From Bacteroidia bacterium (GTDB lineage: Bacteria > Bacteroidota > Bacteroidia > Bacteroidales > UBA932): 40,534 nucleotides of DNA. The DNA lies in NCBI GenBank assembly GCA_030537315.1, contig JAUNNZ010000019.1, forward strand, positions 1 through 40,534. Reading direction: 5' to 3'. This document shows, piece by piece, positions 25,009-33,504 of this stretch. Position 1 is the stretch's first letter. Each line of letters begins with the position of its first letter. The position numbers and the translations under genes are program-made. The notes under the pieces were generated by a model, which was not told the DNA's origin, made no database searches, and saw nothing but the letters and a program-made list of their open reading frames with translations.

Positions 25009-26508
25009 CTATTGCTGATGGGCAGGTCTCAAAAGATCCAGCACTACCTTGACAGGATTGAACGTCTCCACCGGAACTTCTACGAAAAGGGTGTTCCAGT
25101 CCGACATGGAGCCGTTCCACAGTCCCGGAAGTTCGAGGGCCTTGAGCTCACGTCCCTGGTAGCTCTTGGAACTTATGAACCCGGTCTCTTCGTCAACGTA
25201 CTGCAGCAAGTCGAATTTCTCACCTTCGGAGTCCTTTATTATACATATCAGGTCCACGGGATTGAAATGCGTCGCTGATTTCAGGGCTGCCACTGCGTGA
25301 GTGTCATCCGGATTTATCTGGGCGCCTTCGAGTATCTGCAGTGAAGTGCTGCCGTCCTTTGCGCGCACGATGAAAGGCCCGCCGCCAGGCTCGCCTTCGT
25401 TCTTCACCATTCCGCACACGCGGATAGGGCGGTCAAGTTTCTCCAGCAGGGCCTCTGCGCGGTCCTTGCAGGATTTCGACTCGGGAATCTCTATGCAGAG
25501 CTCTTCGTAGAGGAATGTCTCTATCTCGTTGCACAGGGCCTGGACTTCATCGCTGGCCCAGACATCGACCTGCGGTCCGAGATTTGCCGCAAGCACGGGA
25601 GTGTATCCGAACGGGAGGACTTCGGTGGAAGCGATCTGCCTGAGTGCATATATGTATCCGAATATCCTGTCCCTGAGCTCGAGGGCACGGCCCATGAGGA
25701 CCTTTTTCCAGAGATATGTGGCCGGCTGCATCCGTTCCACGCATACGTTGTCGATGTTCTTGATCGACACGAGCTCCGCATCAACCTTGTTCAGGTTGTA
25801 GATGAGGGCGCCGTGCCCGGCCGGGCGGAAAAGGACGGTGCCGTCGTCCTTCAGGAAAGGCTTGTTCTGCATATCCACGGCAACGGTGTCGGTCTCCTTG
25901 TCCTGGTATGTGAAACTGATGTTGTATCTTACATTGTAACGTTTTTCGTATTCGTCCTTGATTTCGGCGACAGCTGCTTCGAAAAGGGCTTTGTGCTCCG
26001 GAGAAATGGTGACTACAAGGTTCACGCTGCCGTCGGCGTTGCGCATATATGCCTGGCCCTCCACGAAGTGCTCGGCCAGGGCGGTGCGTGTCTCCTGCGG
26101 GTAGCGGTGGAACTTGAGGACGCCTTTCGGCTTGCTGCCGTAGGCGAGTCCGGCTTCGGAAAGAAGCTTGCGGGCCGCCTCGGTGGCGCTGAATGGTTCT
26201 TTGCCGAACACTCCTTCGTCGTAGAAAGCGAACTTAGGAAGTTCGGATGCCAGCTTGCGCGTGGCGTCGTTGGCGCTGTCCTGTCCTGCAAATATGTCCT
26301 TGAACATTCGCGAAGCGGCTCCTGATGCCGGTACGAACTTGCATTTCCCCGCTACGGTGGCGGAGTCCGCGTATGCGGCGGCCTCTGCCTGACGTTTTTC
26401 GGAAAGGACTTCTATTCCACGGCCCGGGGTGGCGGCCGCAACTATATCAAGCCAGGGGAATCCCTTGCGGAAGCGCTCTATCTGAGCATTCATTTTCGTG
26501 TTGTCCAT
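25009..26508 (-). CDS. DUF4301 family protein
   Basis: A 499-residue cytoplasmic protein of a family almost confined to Bacteroidota, function unproven. It carries CKFVPASGAASRMFKDIF near 56-73, which resembles the nucleotide-binding loop of sugar-nucleotide transferases, FHRYPQETRTALAEHFVEGQ near 138-157, and FRPAGHGALIYNLN near 230, the family's other fixed block. No signal peptide or membrane helix. It starts 15 bases after the pdxB stop, so it probably belongs to the recF-DUF721-pdxB transcript. A nucleotidyltransferase-like role is inference from the glycine-rich loop. Confidence 0.9.
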   Translation of the reverse strand: MDNTKMNAQIERFRKGFPWLDIVAAATPGRGIEVLSEKRQAEAAAYADSATVAGKCKFVPASGAASRMFKDIFAGQDSANDATRKLASELPKFAFYDEGVFGKEPFSATEAARKLLSEAGLAYGSKPKGVLKFHRYPQETRTALAEHFVEGQAYMRNADGSVNLVVTISPEHKALFEAAVAEIKDEYEKRYNVRYNISFTYQDKETDTVAVDMQNKPFLKDDGTVLFRPAGHGALIYNLNKVDAELVSIKNIDNVCVERMQPATYLWKKVLMGRALELRDRIFGYIYALRQIASTEVLPFGYTPVLAANLGPQVDVWASDEVQALCNEIETFLYEELCIEIPESKSCKDRAEALLEKLDRPIRVCGMVKNEGEPGGGPFIVRAKDGSTSLQILEGAQINPDDTHAVAALKSATHFNPVDLICIIKDSEGEKFDLLQYVDEETGFISSKSYQGRELKALELPGLWNGSMSDWNTLFVEVPVETFNPVKVVLDLLRPAHQQ

Positions 26509-26523
26509 AGTATCATTGTGGTT

Positions 26524-27558
26524 TTATTCGATATAGAATTCTCTTCGGTACTGGTAGTCCTTCCGGAGCTGTATGAAATTCTCCGGTGCCATACGGAACA
26601 TGAAGTCATCCGTAAAGATAGGGTAGTTGTATTGCAGGGTCGCGGCAAGCTGGCCCTGGGTGAGGTCGCGGAAGTCGACTTTCACAGCTTCCAGGTCCTT
26701 GACCGTGGTTTCCGGAAAATAATCGTAAAGGTCCTTGAGACCGAAAAACCTCGCTATTGTCCTTACGGCATATGATGTGCCGTACTGCTTCCCCTGATAT
26801 GAATATCCGGCTATGTGCGGAGTCGCTATGTCGGCAAGATGCAGCAGGGTGTGGTTGACGAACGGCTCGTTTTCCCAGGTGTCGATGATCACCGGTCCGA
26901 GTTTCGGCATTGCCGCAATCAGGTCTTCCTCCACGACGATTTTGCCTCTTGATGTGTTTATGAAGAAGGCCCCGTATTTCATTTTTGAGAAGAATGATGC
27001 GTTGACCATCCCCATGGTGCTCTCGGTGAGCGGGACGTGGATGGACACTATGTCGGATTCGTGCAGAAGCGTATCCAGGTCGCAGAAGGCTGAAGGGCCT
27101 TCGGCGAGGGCGCGCACAGGGTCGTTCAGAAGCACCTTGAAGCCCAGCGTGCGGGCCGTGTCGGCAACCCTGGTGCCGCAGTTGCCCGCACCGATGATCC
27201 CGAAAGTGGCACCTTGAAGCTGTATGCTGTGGCGCGCAGCAGTGCCGTAAAGCGCGGAAATCACGTAGTTCATCACGCCACCGGCATTGCATCCGGATGC
27301 GTTCTTATGGAAAATGCCGTGCTCCAGACAATATTTCTGGTCGATGTGGTCGGTGCCGATGGATGCCGTTGCGATGACCTTGACGGCCGTGCCGTCAAGC
27401 AGCTCGGCGTTGCATTTGGTACGGGTGCGTATGACCAGACCGTCGGCGTCACGGATGTCGTCCCTGCCCATAGTCATACCGTCGAGGTATTCGACCTCGG
27501 CGTATGGCTCGAAAACCCCTTTTATGAAAGGTATGGAACGGTCTATGACAAGTTTCAT
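26524..27558 (-). CDS. pdxB: Erythronate-4-phosphate dehydrogenase
   Basis: Oxidises 4-phosphoerythronate to 2-oxo-3-hydroxy-4-phosphobutanoate in the pyridoxal phosphate route. 344 residues. It has the D-hydroxyacid dehydrogenase fold with IRTRTKCN near 43, GIIGAGNCGTRVADTARTLGF near 119-139 (NAD loop), FINTSRGKIV near 199, DTWENEP near 226 (catalytic Glu) and TPHIAGYSYQGK near 247 (catalytic His). The GYSYQGK block and the C-terminal domain after about 285 are specific to PdxB. It overlaps the DUF721 gene by four bases. Confidence 0.93.
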   Translation of the reverse strand: MKLVIDRSIPFIKGVFEPYAEVEYLDGMTMGRDDIRDADGLVIRTRTKCNAELLDGTAVKVIATASIGTDHIDQKYCLEHGIFHKNASGCNAGGVMNYVISALYGTAARHSIQLQGATFGIIGAGNCGTRVADTARTLGFKVLLNDPVRALAEGPSAFCDLDTLLHESDIVSIHVPLTESTMGMVNASFFSKMKYGAFFINTSRGKIVVEEDLIAAMPKLGPVIIDTWENEPFVNHTLLHLADIATPHIAGYSYQGKQYGTSYAVRTIARFFGLKDLYDYFPETTVKDLEAVKVDFRDLTQGQLAATLQYNYPIFTDDFMFRMAPENFIQLRKDYQYRREFYIE

Positions 27559-27881
27559 TTGAGTATAAGTTCTTTGACGAAATCACCGGTGCTGCCGTCA
27601 CCGGTGAACAGTTCCTCCGATGAAAGTATCCCGTTGATCCTGTCTTTCAGGATGTCTTTCTGAAAGCTGAGCTGGGTGCGTACAACGGATGAACTCAGGG
27701 TTATGTAAAGCTTGCCTTCGCGGAAGTATTTCTTGAGAGTGTACTTGCCGGCGCCGGAGGCCTCGTCCCAGGCTTTGAATATCAGTTGGGTGTTCAGGCC
27801 TGAAGCGAGCTTGTACTGCTTCAGGAAATCCTTGATGGCGTCGCCGACGCTCAAGGCGGTCTTGCGCGGCATTCTACTCAT
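27555..27881 (-). CDS. DUF721 (DciA-like) protein
   Basis: A 108-residue protein of the family that includes DciA, the helicase-loading factor of bacteria that lack DnaC. KFWDEA-type core is seen as IFKAWDEASGAGKYTLKKYFREGKLYITLSSSVVRTQLSFQKDILKDRIN, with the conserved W and the VRTQL / surface-strand pattern. It sits directly behind recF, overlapping it by eight bases, the usual place of this family in Bacteroidota. Helicase-loader work is known for DciA of other phyla and only inferred here. Confidence 0.85.
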   Translation of the reverse strand: MSRMPRKTALSVGDAIKDFLKQYKLASGLNTQLIFKAWDEASGAGKYTLKKYFREGKLYITLSSSVVRTQLSFQKDILKDRINGILSSEELFTGDGSTGDFVKELILK

Positions 27882-28977
27882 CTATGCGTGTGAAGACGCC
27901 TCCCGCCGTCTCGAAATATGCTCTTTCCGTGGTGATCGCATCGACTATCCCGCGGATGCGGACCTTGTTGGAGTCTGTCAGGAAAATCTGACCGAAGGAA
28001 CTGCCGGCCACCATCGAAAGAAGGTTGGCGACCCTTGACATGTCAAGTTTGTCGAAGAGATCGTCAAGCAGCAGGATAGGGGGGAAGCCGTAGGCTGTCT
28101 TCATGATGTCGTACTGGGCGAACTTGAGAGCCACCAGGAATGACTTCTGCTGGCCCTGGGAGCCGCACTTGCGTATCGGGTGCCCGTCCATCGTGAATAT
28201 GAAATCGTCCCTCTGCACGCCAGCGGTGGTGAACTTGAATATACGGTCCTTCTCGCGGTGCTCCTTCAGGATTTCGGCGAGACCGGCCCTCTGGAGGTCG
28301 GACCTGTATTCTATGCCGACGTTTTCGTGGCCGCCGGAAATTTCCTTGTAGTATCTGCGTACGATGGGCGCAAGCTCCGCTGCAAAGTTGCTGCGTTTCT
28401 GGAAAACAGGGGTTGCCAGTGCGGAGAGACGCTCGTCGAACGTTGTCAGGAGGTCTTCATCTATGATGCCCGCCTTGAGCAGTTTGTTGCGCTGCAGCAG
28501 CAGCCGGTTGTATTGGATGACGGCCGCCAGATATTCGGCATCCATCTGTGAGAGTACCGAATTGATGAATTTGCGGCGCTCGTCGCCGGACTCGCTGACG
28601 AGAGTTATGTCGGCGGGGGAAACCATCACTATAGGCAGTACGCCGATGTGGGAGGAGATCCTGTCGTATTGCTTGTCATCACGTTTCATCTTCTTCTCCC
28701 CGCCTTCATCCGTCTTTACGCTGAAGCGGGAAGTGCTGCCTCCCGGCATGTCGTAAGTGCCGCTGAGAGCGAAGGAACTGCAGCCGTGGCGGAAGTTGTA
28801 GCGGTCCGAGGCGCTGAAGGCGCTCTTGGTCATAGAAAGATACCAGATGGCGTCCAGAAGGTTGGTCTTGCCCTCTCCGTTGCCACCGCTGATGCAGTTG
28901 ATGTTGGATGAGAACTCGATCTCCTGCAATCCTATGTTGCGGAAATCCTGGATCACTATTTTTCGGAGACAAGCCAT
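27874..28977 (-). CDS. recF: DNA replication and repair protein RecF
   Basis: An SMC-like ATPase that loads RecA with RecO and RecR at gaps. 367 residues: LRKIVIQDFRNI near 4-15, Walker A GGNGEGKT at 31-38, the signature CGSQGQQKSFLVALKFAQ near 270-287 and Walker B PILLLDDLFDKLD near 301-313. Start ATG at 28977 has a -7 box 6 bases upstream, so the leader must be very short. First gene of the recF-DUF721-pdxB-DUF4301 set. Confidence 0.96.
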   Translation of the reverse strand: MACLRKIVIQDFRNIGLQEIEFSSNINCISGGNGEGKTNLLDAIWYLSMTKSAFSASDRYNFRHGCSSFALSGTYDMPGGSTSRFSVKTDEGGEKKMKRDDKQYDRISSHIGVLPIVMVSPADITLVSESGDERRKFINSVLSQMDAEYLAAVIQYNRLLLQRNKLLKAGIIDEDLLTTFDERLSALATPVFQKRSNFAAELAPIVRRYYKEISGGHENVGIEYRSDLQRAGLAEILKEHREKDRIFKFTTAGVQRDDFIFTMDGHPIRKCGSQGQQKSFLVALKFAQYDIMKTAYGFPPILLLDDLFDKLDMSRVANLLSMVAGSSFGQIFLTDSNKVRIRGIVDAITTERAYFETAGGVFTRIDE

Positions 28978-28982
28978 CTCAA

Positions 28983-28990
28983 CAAAGATA
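28983..28990 (-). promoter_or_regulatory. -7 box of the recF operon
   Basis: TATCTTTG on the minus strand, full match, ending five bases before the recF ATG. No clear upstream TTTG. Leaderless or near-leaderless translation would follow. Confidence 0.55.
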
Positions 28991-29012
28991 GCAATTATCC
29001 TTTGTATTCCGT

Positions 29013-29044
29013 GTTGTAAAGTTTAAGTTTTTTGGTTAATTTTG
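29013..29044 (+). promoter_or_regulatory. Promoter of the TPR-yebC pair
   Basis: TAATTTTG at 29037-29044 with GTTG at 29013-29016 and a 20-base spacer. It overlaps an in-frame ATG at 29042, which supports the start at 29078 for the TPR protein. Confidence 0.65.
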
Positions 29045-29077
29045 CGGACTTTTAAAAGGAAATATAAATCAACAGAT

Positions 29078-29755
29078 ATGGCAAAGGTTAACACTAATGA
29101 CAAGGAAGCGGCTCGCAGGGAGAATATCGAACAGACCGTTTCTGCAACTGAACAATTCTACAACGAAAACAAAAAGACCATTTGGGGCGTTCTCATCGCC
29201 ATCGTGGTGATCGGTCTCGGAGTCCTTGCTTACAGCAAGTTCATCTATCAGCCTAAGTGCGCTGAGGCCATGCAGCAGATGTTCCCTTCAGAGAATGCTT
29301 TCCAGGCAGGGGAGTACGAGCTTGCGCTCAACGGTGACGGCAACGTCCTCGGTTTCGCAGAGATCATCAGCCAGTACGGCGCAAAGGCCGGCAAGTCAGC
29401 ATTCCTGTACGCAGGCCTCTGCGAATACGAACTCGGCAACTACGAGCAGGCCGTCAACTATCTCAAGAAATACAACGTCAAGGATCCTATCCTCGACTCA
29501 AAGGCGCAGGCCTGCATCGGCGACGCCTATGTAGCTCTCGGGAATTATGGCGCAGCTGCAAAGGCTTATGAGGCGGCCATCGCGAAGGGCGACAACCTCC
29601 TTACCGCCAACTATCTTCTCAAGGCAGGTCTCGTCTATGAGCAGCTCGGCGACAAGGCTGCGGCACTCAAGGCTTTCAAGGCTGTCAAGGACAATTACCC
29701 TCAGGCACTTGAGTCTTACGATATCGACAAGTACATTTCAAGAGTAGCAGAATAA
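29078..29755 (+). CDS. Membrane-anchored TPR protein
   Basis: 225 residues: a charged cytoplasmic N-terminus, one helix at about 34-56 (TIWGVLIAIVVIGLGVLAYSKF), then periplasmic tetratricopeptide-like repeats (about 78-215), including YAGLCEYELGNYEQAVNYLKKY, ACIGDAYVALGNYGAAAKAYEAAI and LKAGLVYEQLGDKAAALKAFKAV. The plan matches the YfgM/tetratricopeptide family that works with the SecYEG-side chaperones, but orthology is not proven. yebC starts one base after its stop, and both probably share the promoter at 29013-29044. Confidence 0.88.
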   Translation: MAKVNTNDKEAARRENIEQTVSATEQFYNENKKTIWGVLIAIVVIGLGVLAYSKFIYQPKCAEAMQQMFPSENAFQAGEYELALNGDGNVLGFAEIISQYGAKAGKSAFLYAGLCEYELGNYEQAVNYLKKYNVKDPILDSKAQACIGDAYVALGNYGAAAKAYEAAIAKGDNLLTANYLLKAGLVYEQLGDKAAALKAFKAVKDNYPQALESYDIDKYISRVAE

Positions 29756-29756
29756 T

Positions 29757-30506
29757 ATGGGAAGAGCGTTTGAATTCCGCAAGGAAAGAAAAATGAAGCG
29801 TTGGGGTCATATGGCCCGCACCTTCACCAAACTTGGAAAGGAAATCACCATCGCCGTCAAGATGGGCGGCCCTGACGTAACCGGCAATCCGCGTCTCCGC
29901 GCCCTTATCGCAGAAGCCCGCACCGAGCAGATGCCTAAGGACAACATCGAGCGTGCCATCAAGAAGGCGACCGAAAGCAAGCAGGGAGACTTCAAGGAGA
30001 TCATCTATGAAGGCTACGGCCCGTTCGGCATCGCATACCTCGTAGAGGCCGCTACGGACAACAATACCCGTACGGTTGCCAACGTCCGTTCATATTTCAC
30101 CAAGTGCGGCGGCAGCCTCGGCACATCAGGTTCCGTCAGCTTCATGTTCGACCGCAAATGCACCTTCACCATCAAGGAGAAGGATGGCATCGACCTTGAG
30201 GAACTCGAGCTTGAAATGATCGACTTCGGCGTCGAGGAGCTCTTCGAGCAGACAGAGGAGGACAAGGAAGGCAACGAGTACAAGGTGATCGTAATCTACG
30301 GCGAATACAGCGCATACGGCCAGATCCAGAAGTACATCGAGGAGAACGGCTATGAGCTTATCTCCGGAGGTTTCGAGCAGATCCCTAACGTCGAGCTCAA
30401 GGAGGTCACCCCTGAGCAGCGCGCGACCCTCGACAAGCTCACCGGCTTGCTTGAGGACGACGAGGACGTCACCAACGTCTATTCAACCCTGAAACCAGAG
30501 GAATAA
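29757..30506 (+). CDS. yebC: YebC/PmpR family translation or transcription regulator
   Basis: 249 residues, the usual length. The N-terminus GRAFEFRKERKMKRWGHMARTFTKLGKEI is a variant of the family start; AVKMGGPDVTGNPRLRALIAEARTEQMPKDNIERAIKKA follows, then YEGYGPFGIAYLVEAATDNNTRTVANVRSYFTKCGGSLGTSGSVSFMF. Members act as transcription regulators or, as recently reported for YebC2/TACO1, help ribosomes past polyproline stretches. Which role applies is not readable here. Followed by a strong terminator. Confidence 0.95.
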   Translation: MGRAFEFRKERKMKRWGHMARTFTKLGKEITIAVKMGGPDVTGNPRLRALIAEARTEQMPKDNIERAIKKATESKQGDFKEIIYEGYGPFGIAYLVEAATDNNTRTVANVRSYFTKCGGSLGTSGSVSFMFDRKCTFTIKEKDGIDLEELELEMIDFGVEELFEQTEEDKEGNEYKVIVIYGEYSAYGQIQKYIEENGYELISGGFEQIPNVELKEVTPEQRATLDKLTGLLEDDEDVTNVYSTLKPEE

Positions 30507-30528
30507 TCACAATCCTTATATATTGGTG

Positions 30529-30557
30529 AGGACGGCCTTCGCGGCCGTCCTTTTTTT
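30529..30557 (+). terminator. Strong intrinsic terminator after yebC
   Basis: Bases 30530-30537 pair perfectly with 30543-30550 (plus A30529 with T30551) around a TTCGC loop, and a run of seven T at 30551-30557 follows. It ends the TPR-yebC transcript. Confidence 0.93.
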
Positions 30558-30583
30558 ATCTTTTCATAAAATCCGAAGAAAAA

Positions 30584-30614
30584 TTTGGAGATTAAAATAA
30601 TTGTCGTACCTTTG
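30584..30614 (+). promoter_or_regulatory. Consensus promoter of the ABC-GntR operon
   Basis: TTTG at 30584-30587, 19 bases, TACCTTTG at 30607-30614: a full match to the Bacteroidota consensus in both boxes, the best promoter in the window. Being this strong it would need the repressor whose site lies directly downstream. Confidence 0.88.
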
Positions 30615-30617
30615 CAG

Positions 30618-30637
30618 TGTACTAATGAACTAATACA
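30618..30637 (+). promoter_or_regulatory. Palindromic operator for the GntR regulator
   Basis: TGTACTAAT-GA-ACTAATACA: the right half, reversed and complemented, is TGTATTAGT, matching the left half at 7 of 9 positions. It lies four bases after the -7 box, at the expected transcript start. GntR regulators of the YtrA group bind such TGTA...TACA sites in front of their own ABC operons. The promoter, palindrome and regulator gene together make self-repression likely. Confidence 0.75.
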
Positions 30638-30649
30638 GCAAGCAAAGAT

Positions 30650-31480
30650 ATGGTAATTATTAAGAATTTGGCTTTCAGTTATGGAAGCAAAGAGGTTCTG
30701 AAGAACATTTCGATGAACCTTGAGTCCGGAAAGATTTACGGACTGTTGGGAGAGAATGGAGTGGGGAAGACCACGCTCCTGACCCTTCTTGCCGGTTTGA
30801 AGAGTACTCAGACCGGGTCTATCGACGTAGACGGCCGCAATCCGTTCCACCGCGAGCCTTCGCTTCTCGCAGACCAGTACTATCTGCCTGACGAGGTGTC
30901 GCCGATTCATTCCAAGGCAATCGCCTGGGCGAAGTCTGCGGGCAAGTTCTGGCCGAATTTCTCTCTCGATAAGTTCCTGCAGATAATGAAGGAGTTCGAG
31001 GTGGATGAAAATCAGATGATGAACACGATGTCAAACGGTCAGCTCAAGAAGACCTATATCAGCTTCGGCCTCGCTTGCGGAACCAGGTACCTGTATATGG
31101 ACGAGCCTACCAACGGACTCGACATCCCGTCAAAGGCGCAGTTCCGCAGTGCGATAATGAAATATACCGGCGATGAGTCCACGATCGTGATATCCACCCA
31201 CCAGGTGCGCGACCTCGAGAACGTCATCGACCCTATCATCATCCTTGACAAGCAGGATGTGCTTTTGAATGCATCGGTTGAAGAGATCTCCGACAAACTT
31301 TATTTCGATTACGGCACGACCCTCAATCCGTCAAGCCTTTACACCGAACAGTTGCCGGGCGGGTTCATCCAGGTATACCAGAATGTGGAGAAGAAGGACA
31401 GCAAGGTCAACATCGAGGCGCTGTTCAATGCGGTACATAAGAACAAAGAACTTGTAAAGGGAATTTTCAGCCATGAATAA
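30650..31480 (+). CDS. ABC transporter ATP-binding protein of a GntR-controlled operon
   Basis: 276 residues: Walker A GLLGENGVGKTTLL near 32-45, signature NTMSNGQLKKTYISFGLACG near 124-143 (MSNGQ in place of LSGGQ), Walker B YLYMDEPTNGLD near 146-157 and H-loop STHQVRD near 181. The first strands (IIKNLAFSYGSKEVLKNISM) are typical. The C-terminal 60 residues are an extra beta-rich tail. Its 3' end overlaps the permease gene by eight bases. With YtrA-type control the system may answer to cell-wall stress or antibiotics, as B. subtilis ytr does; substrate unknown. Confidence 0.93.
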   Translation: MVIIKNLAFSYGSKEVLKNISMNLESGKIYGLLGENGVGKTTLLTLLAGLKSTQTGSIDVDGRNPFHREPSLLADQYYLPDEVSPIHSKAIAWAKSAGKFWPNFSLDKFLQIMKEFEVDENQMMNTMSNGQLKKTYISFGLACGTRYLYMDEPTNGLDIPSKAQFRSAIMKYTGDESTIVISTHQVRDLENVIDPIIILDKQDVLLNASVEEISDKLYFDYGTTLNPSSLYTEQLPGGFIQVYQNVEKKDSKVNIEALFNAVHKNKELVKGIFSHE

Positions 31481-32294
31481 TGTATTCGAACCAAAGAGAT
31501 TCGGCAACTATATGCTGCACGATCTCAAGACAGCGAAAGACAACTATCTGTATTCGTTCATCATCACGGCAGGCTTGCCTGTGCTTACTTTCATACTTGT
31601 GGAGCTTTTGGGGGTGATTTTCAATAGTGATCACACCTTCGTCGAATACCCTGTCGCCGTGCAGATCCTATCTGTGATTGCTGCTGTTGCGTCTGCGATG
31701 ATTGTATTCCCCATCAAACAATATGGCCAGATTACCGATAAGCGATACGGCTCATCCTGGGTGATGCTCCCGGCATCCGGCTTTGAGAAGTGGCTTTCGC
31801 TCATCATCATGACCTGCGTGGTACTTCCGGTATGCTTGTTCACGGTATATCTTGGTCTCGACTGGCTTATGAGTGTTGTCGCCCCGGGTTTATACCCGAA
31901 GTCTCTTGCTTCGTACGAAACGGTCAATGAGATTCAAAATGCATTCAACTACGAGGGCGTGTCTTTCAATGCCATGAACCTTGGCTGGTTGAGCTGGGTT
32001 GAGAACATTCTTACGTTCACGTTGGGAGCAGTGTTCTTCAAGAAGTCCAAGTTCCCGAAGACTCTCCTTTGTGTGATGGCGTTGGGAATCATATTGTCTT
32101 TCATTACAATGGCTTGCATCGGCACCGGACATATCGGTACTGACAATGTCGAGGAGCTTTTCAAGGAGTTTTCCAACGGTGATCCCGAAACCGCTATGAG
32201 AAGGTTCAAGACTCTTGTACATATCATAGCATACGCTTGTGTCGCTGTTCTGGCAGGCGGAATCTATTTGAGAATAACCAGTATCAAGCACTAG
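31473..32294 (+). CDS. ABC transporter permease-like membrane protein
   Basis: 273 residues with six hydrophobic segments: about 24-50, 62-84, 105-135, 170-190, 195-217 and 250-270, and a polar loop after each pair. No family motif is recognised, but it is placed between the ATPase and GntR genes, overlapping the former by eight bases and ending six bases before the latter. It is probably the membrane half of an ABC-2-type exporter. A regulator gene directly behind is typical for YtrA systems. Confidence 0.82.
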   Translation: MNNVFEPKRFGNYMLHDLKTAKDNYLYSFIITAGLPVLTFILVELLGVIFNSDHTFVEYPVAVQILSVIAAVASAMIVFPIKQYGQITDKRYGSSWVMLPASGFEKWLSLIIMTCVVLPVCLFTVYLGLDWLMSVVAPGLYPKSLASYETVNEIQNAFNYEGVSFNAMNLGWLSWVENILTFTLGAVFFKKSKFPKTLLCVMALGIILSFITMACIGTGHIGTDNVEELFKEFSNGDPETAMRRFKTLVHIIAYACVAVLAGGIYLRITSIKH

Positions 32295-32300
32295 AAGCAT

Positions 32301-32636
32301 ATGGAGTTCGACAACAATAAACCGATATATATCCAGATAGCGGACAATATCTGCGACAGAATGCTCTCAGGAGAATTCAAGGCTGGGGAGCGCATCCCTT
32401 CCGTACGAGAATGGGGCGCTGCCATCGGGGTGAACCCGAACACCGTTGCGAGATCCTATGAGATCCTTTCCGACAGGGGGGTCATCTCGAACCAGAGGGG
32501 AATCGGCTTCTTCATGTCGGAGGACGCCCTCGATAGAATCGGCAGCAGCGAACGCAAGAAATTCATCGAAGAGGAGCTTCCTGCATTCATCAGGAGGGCG
32601 GAACTCCTTGGAGTGAATCTCAAGGAATTAGTGTAG
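32301..32636 (+). CDS. GntR-family regulator, YtrA type
   Basis: 111 residues: a complete winged-helix domain (PIYIQIADNICDRMLSGEFKAGERIPSVREWGAAIGVNPNTVARSYEILSDRGVISNQRGIGFFM) and only about 40 more residues, one helix pair, which is the short effector-less tail of the YtrA group. These bind a palindrome in front of their own ABC operon, matching the site at 30618-30637. The stop overlaps the end of the convergent GSCFA gene by nine bases. Confidence 0.93.
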   Translation: MEFDNNKPIYIQIADNICDRMLSGEFKAGERIPSVREWGAAIGVNPNTVARSYEILSDRGVISNQRGIGFFMSEDALDRIGSSERKKFIEEELPAFIRRAELLGVNLKELV

Positions 32637-33476
32637 ATTTCTGTGAAGCAGCCGACGCGAGGCTTTCTCATTGGCAATCAATGATTCGTGCTCGTTCTTC
32701 GGAACGGTGGCTTCAACGAATTTCTCCCAGATATAGCTGACAGCTGCGGGACTTGGGTGCACCAGATCTTCTGCGTGGAACCTGTAGTCCCGCAGTTCGT
32801 CATTCAATATCTCATAGGCAGGGAAGTAAGCGGTGCGGGGACGGTCGGAAAGCGACGCCAGCGCCAGCTGGAGAGTCGCTTTAGACAGGGTGTTCGCGTG
32901 AGCTCCGTCACCCAGATGGCGGATAGGGGAGACTGTGAAGATGACCTCTTTGCCGCAGGCCAGTACGCGATCCAGTTGCAATCTGGTTTCTTCTACGCTC
33001 AACATATTGTGGGTAAACTCGTTGCCCGGTCTCTTGAGGCAGTTGGCGACGATTGCGTCCTCCGGCTGGTGCCGCCAGACGAAAGCGGTGCCGAGTGTGA
33101 CTATGAGTTTGTTGCAGGCGCGCCAGAAGTCACAGGCTTCTGCGAGCCTTGCATTGGCGTTTGCGAGGAAATCGCCGGCGTTTGCGCGGGCGAAGGAGGT
33201 GTGATGGTGAAACGAGCAAATCAGACCCGCGCCGGCGCCCATTTTCACGCAGTCCTCCGAAGCGAAGGGCGCGCCGCTTTCCAGGCGTGAGACGGCAGCG
33301 GCGATTGATGCCGGGTTGTAGAGAGTGCCGAAAGGATTTGCGCAGACGTCGAAACCTGACGCCAGCAAGCGTGCTCCGATTTCGTCGGCAAAGCAGCTCC
33401 CGAGAACCATCACCTTGTCTTTCAGGCTGATGGAAACGGGTGATTTCACGATATTTACCTCGGTGAGTAGTTTCAT
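32628..33476 (-). CDS. GSCFA-domain protein
   Basis: 282 residues of the GSCFA family, named after the motif seen at 26-30 (VLGSCFADEIG). A second block CANPFGTLYNPASI follows near 45-58, FHHHTSF near 88-94 and IVTLGTAFVW near 124. VSPIRHLGDG near 183 and EDLVHPSPAAVSYIWEKF near 236-253 complete an SGNH/GDSL-like hydrolase outline, with Ser 27 and the late D-x-x-H as possible catalytic residues. Substrate unproven. No signal peptide. Divergent from the nucleotidase gene over a palindromic promoter pair. Confidence 0.9.
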   Translation of the reverse strand: MKLLTEVNIVKSPVSISLKDKVMVLGSCFADEIGARLLASGFDVCANPFGTLYNPASIAAAVSRLESGAPFASEDCVKMGAGAGLICSFHHHTSFARANAGDFLANANARLAEACDFWRACNKLIVTLGTAFVWRHQPEDAIVANCLKRPGNEFTHNMLSVEETRLQLDRVLACGKEVIFTVSPIRHLGDGAHANTLSKATLQLALASLSDRPRTAYFPAYEILNDELRDYRFHAEDLVHPSPAAVSYIWEKFVEATVPKNEHESLIANEKASRRLLHRNLH

Positions 33477-33482
33477 TTGTCA

Positions 33483-33500
33483 CAAAAATAGTTATTTTTG
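33483..33500. promoter_or_regulatory. Back-to-back -7 boxes forming a perfect palindrome
   Basis: CAAAAATA (33483-33490), GT, TATTTTTG (33493-33500): an eight-base inverted repeat in which each arm is a -7 box (TATTTTTG) reading outward, left to the GSCFA gene and right to the nucleotidase gene. The boxes are two bases apart, so the two promoters cannot be occupied together. Each box lies only a few bases from its start codon (ATG 33505; CAT 33474-33476). Confidence 0.65.
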
Positions 33501-33504
33501 TATT

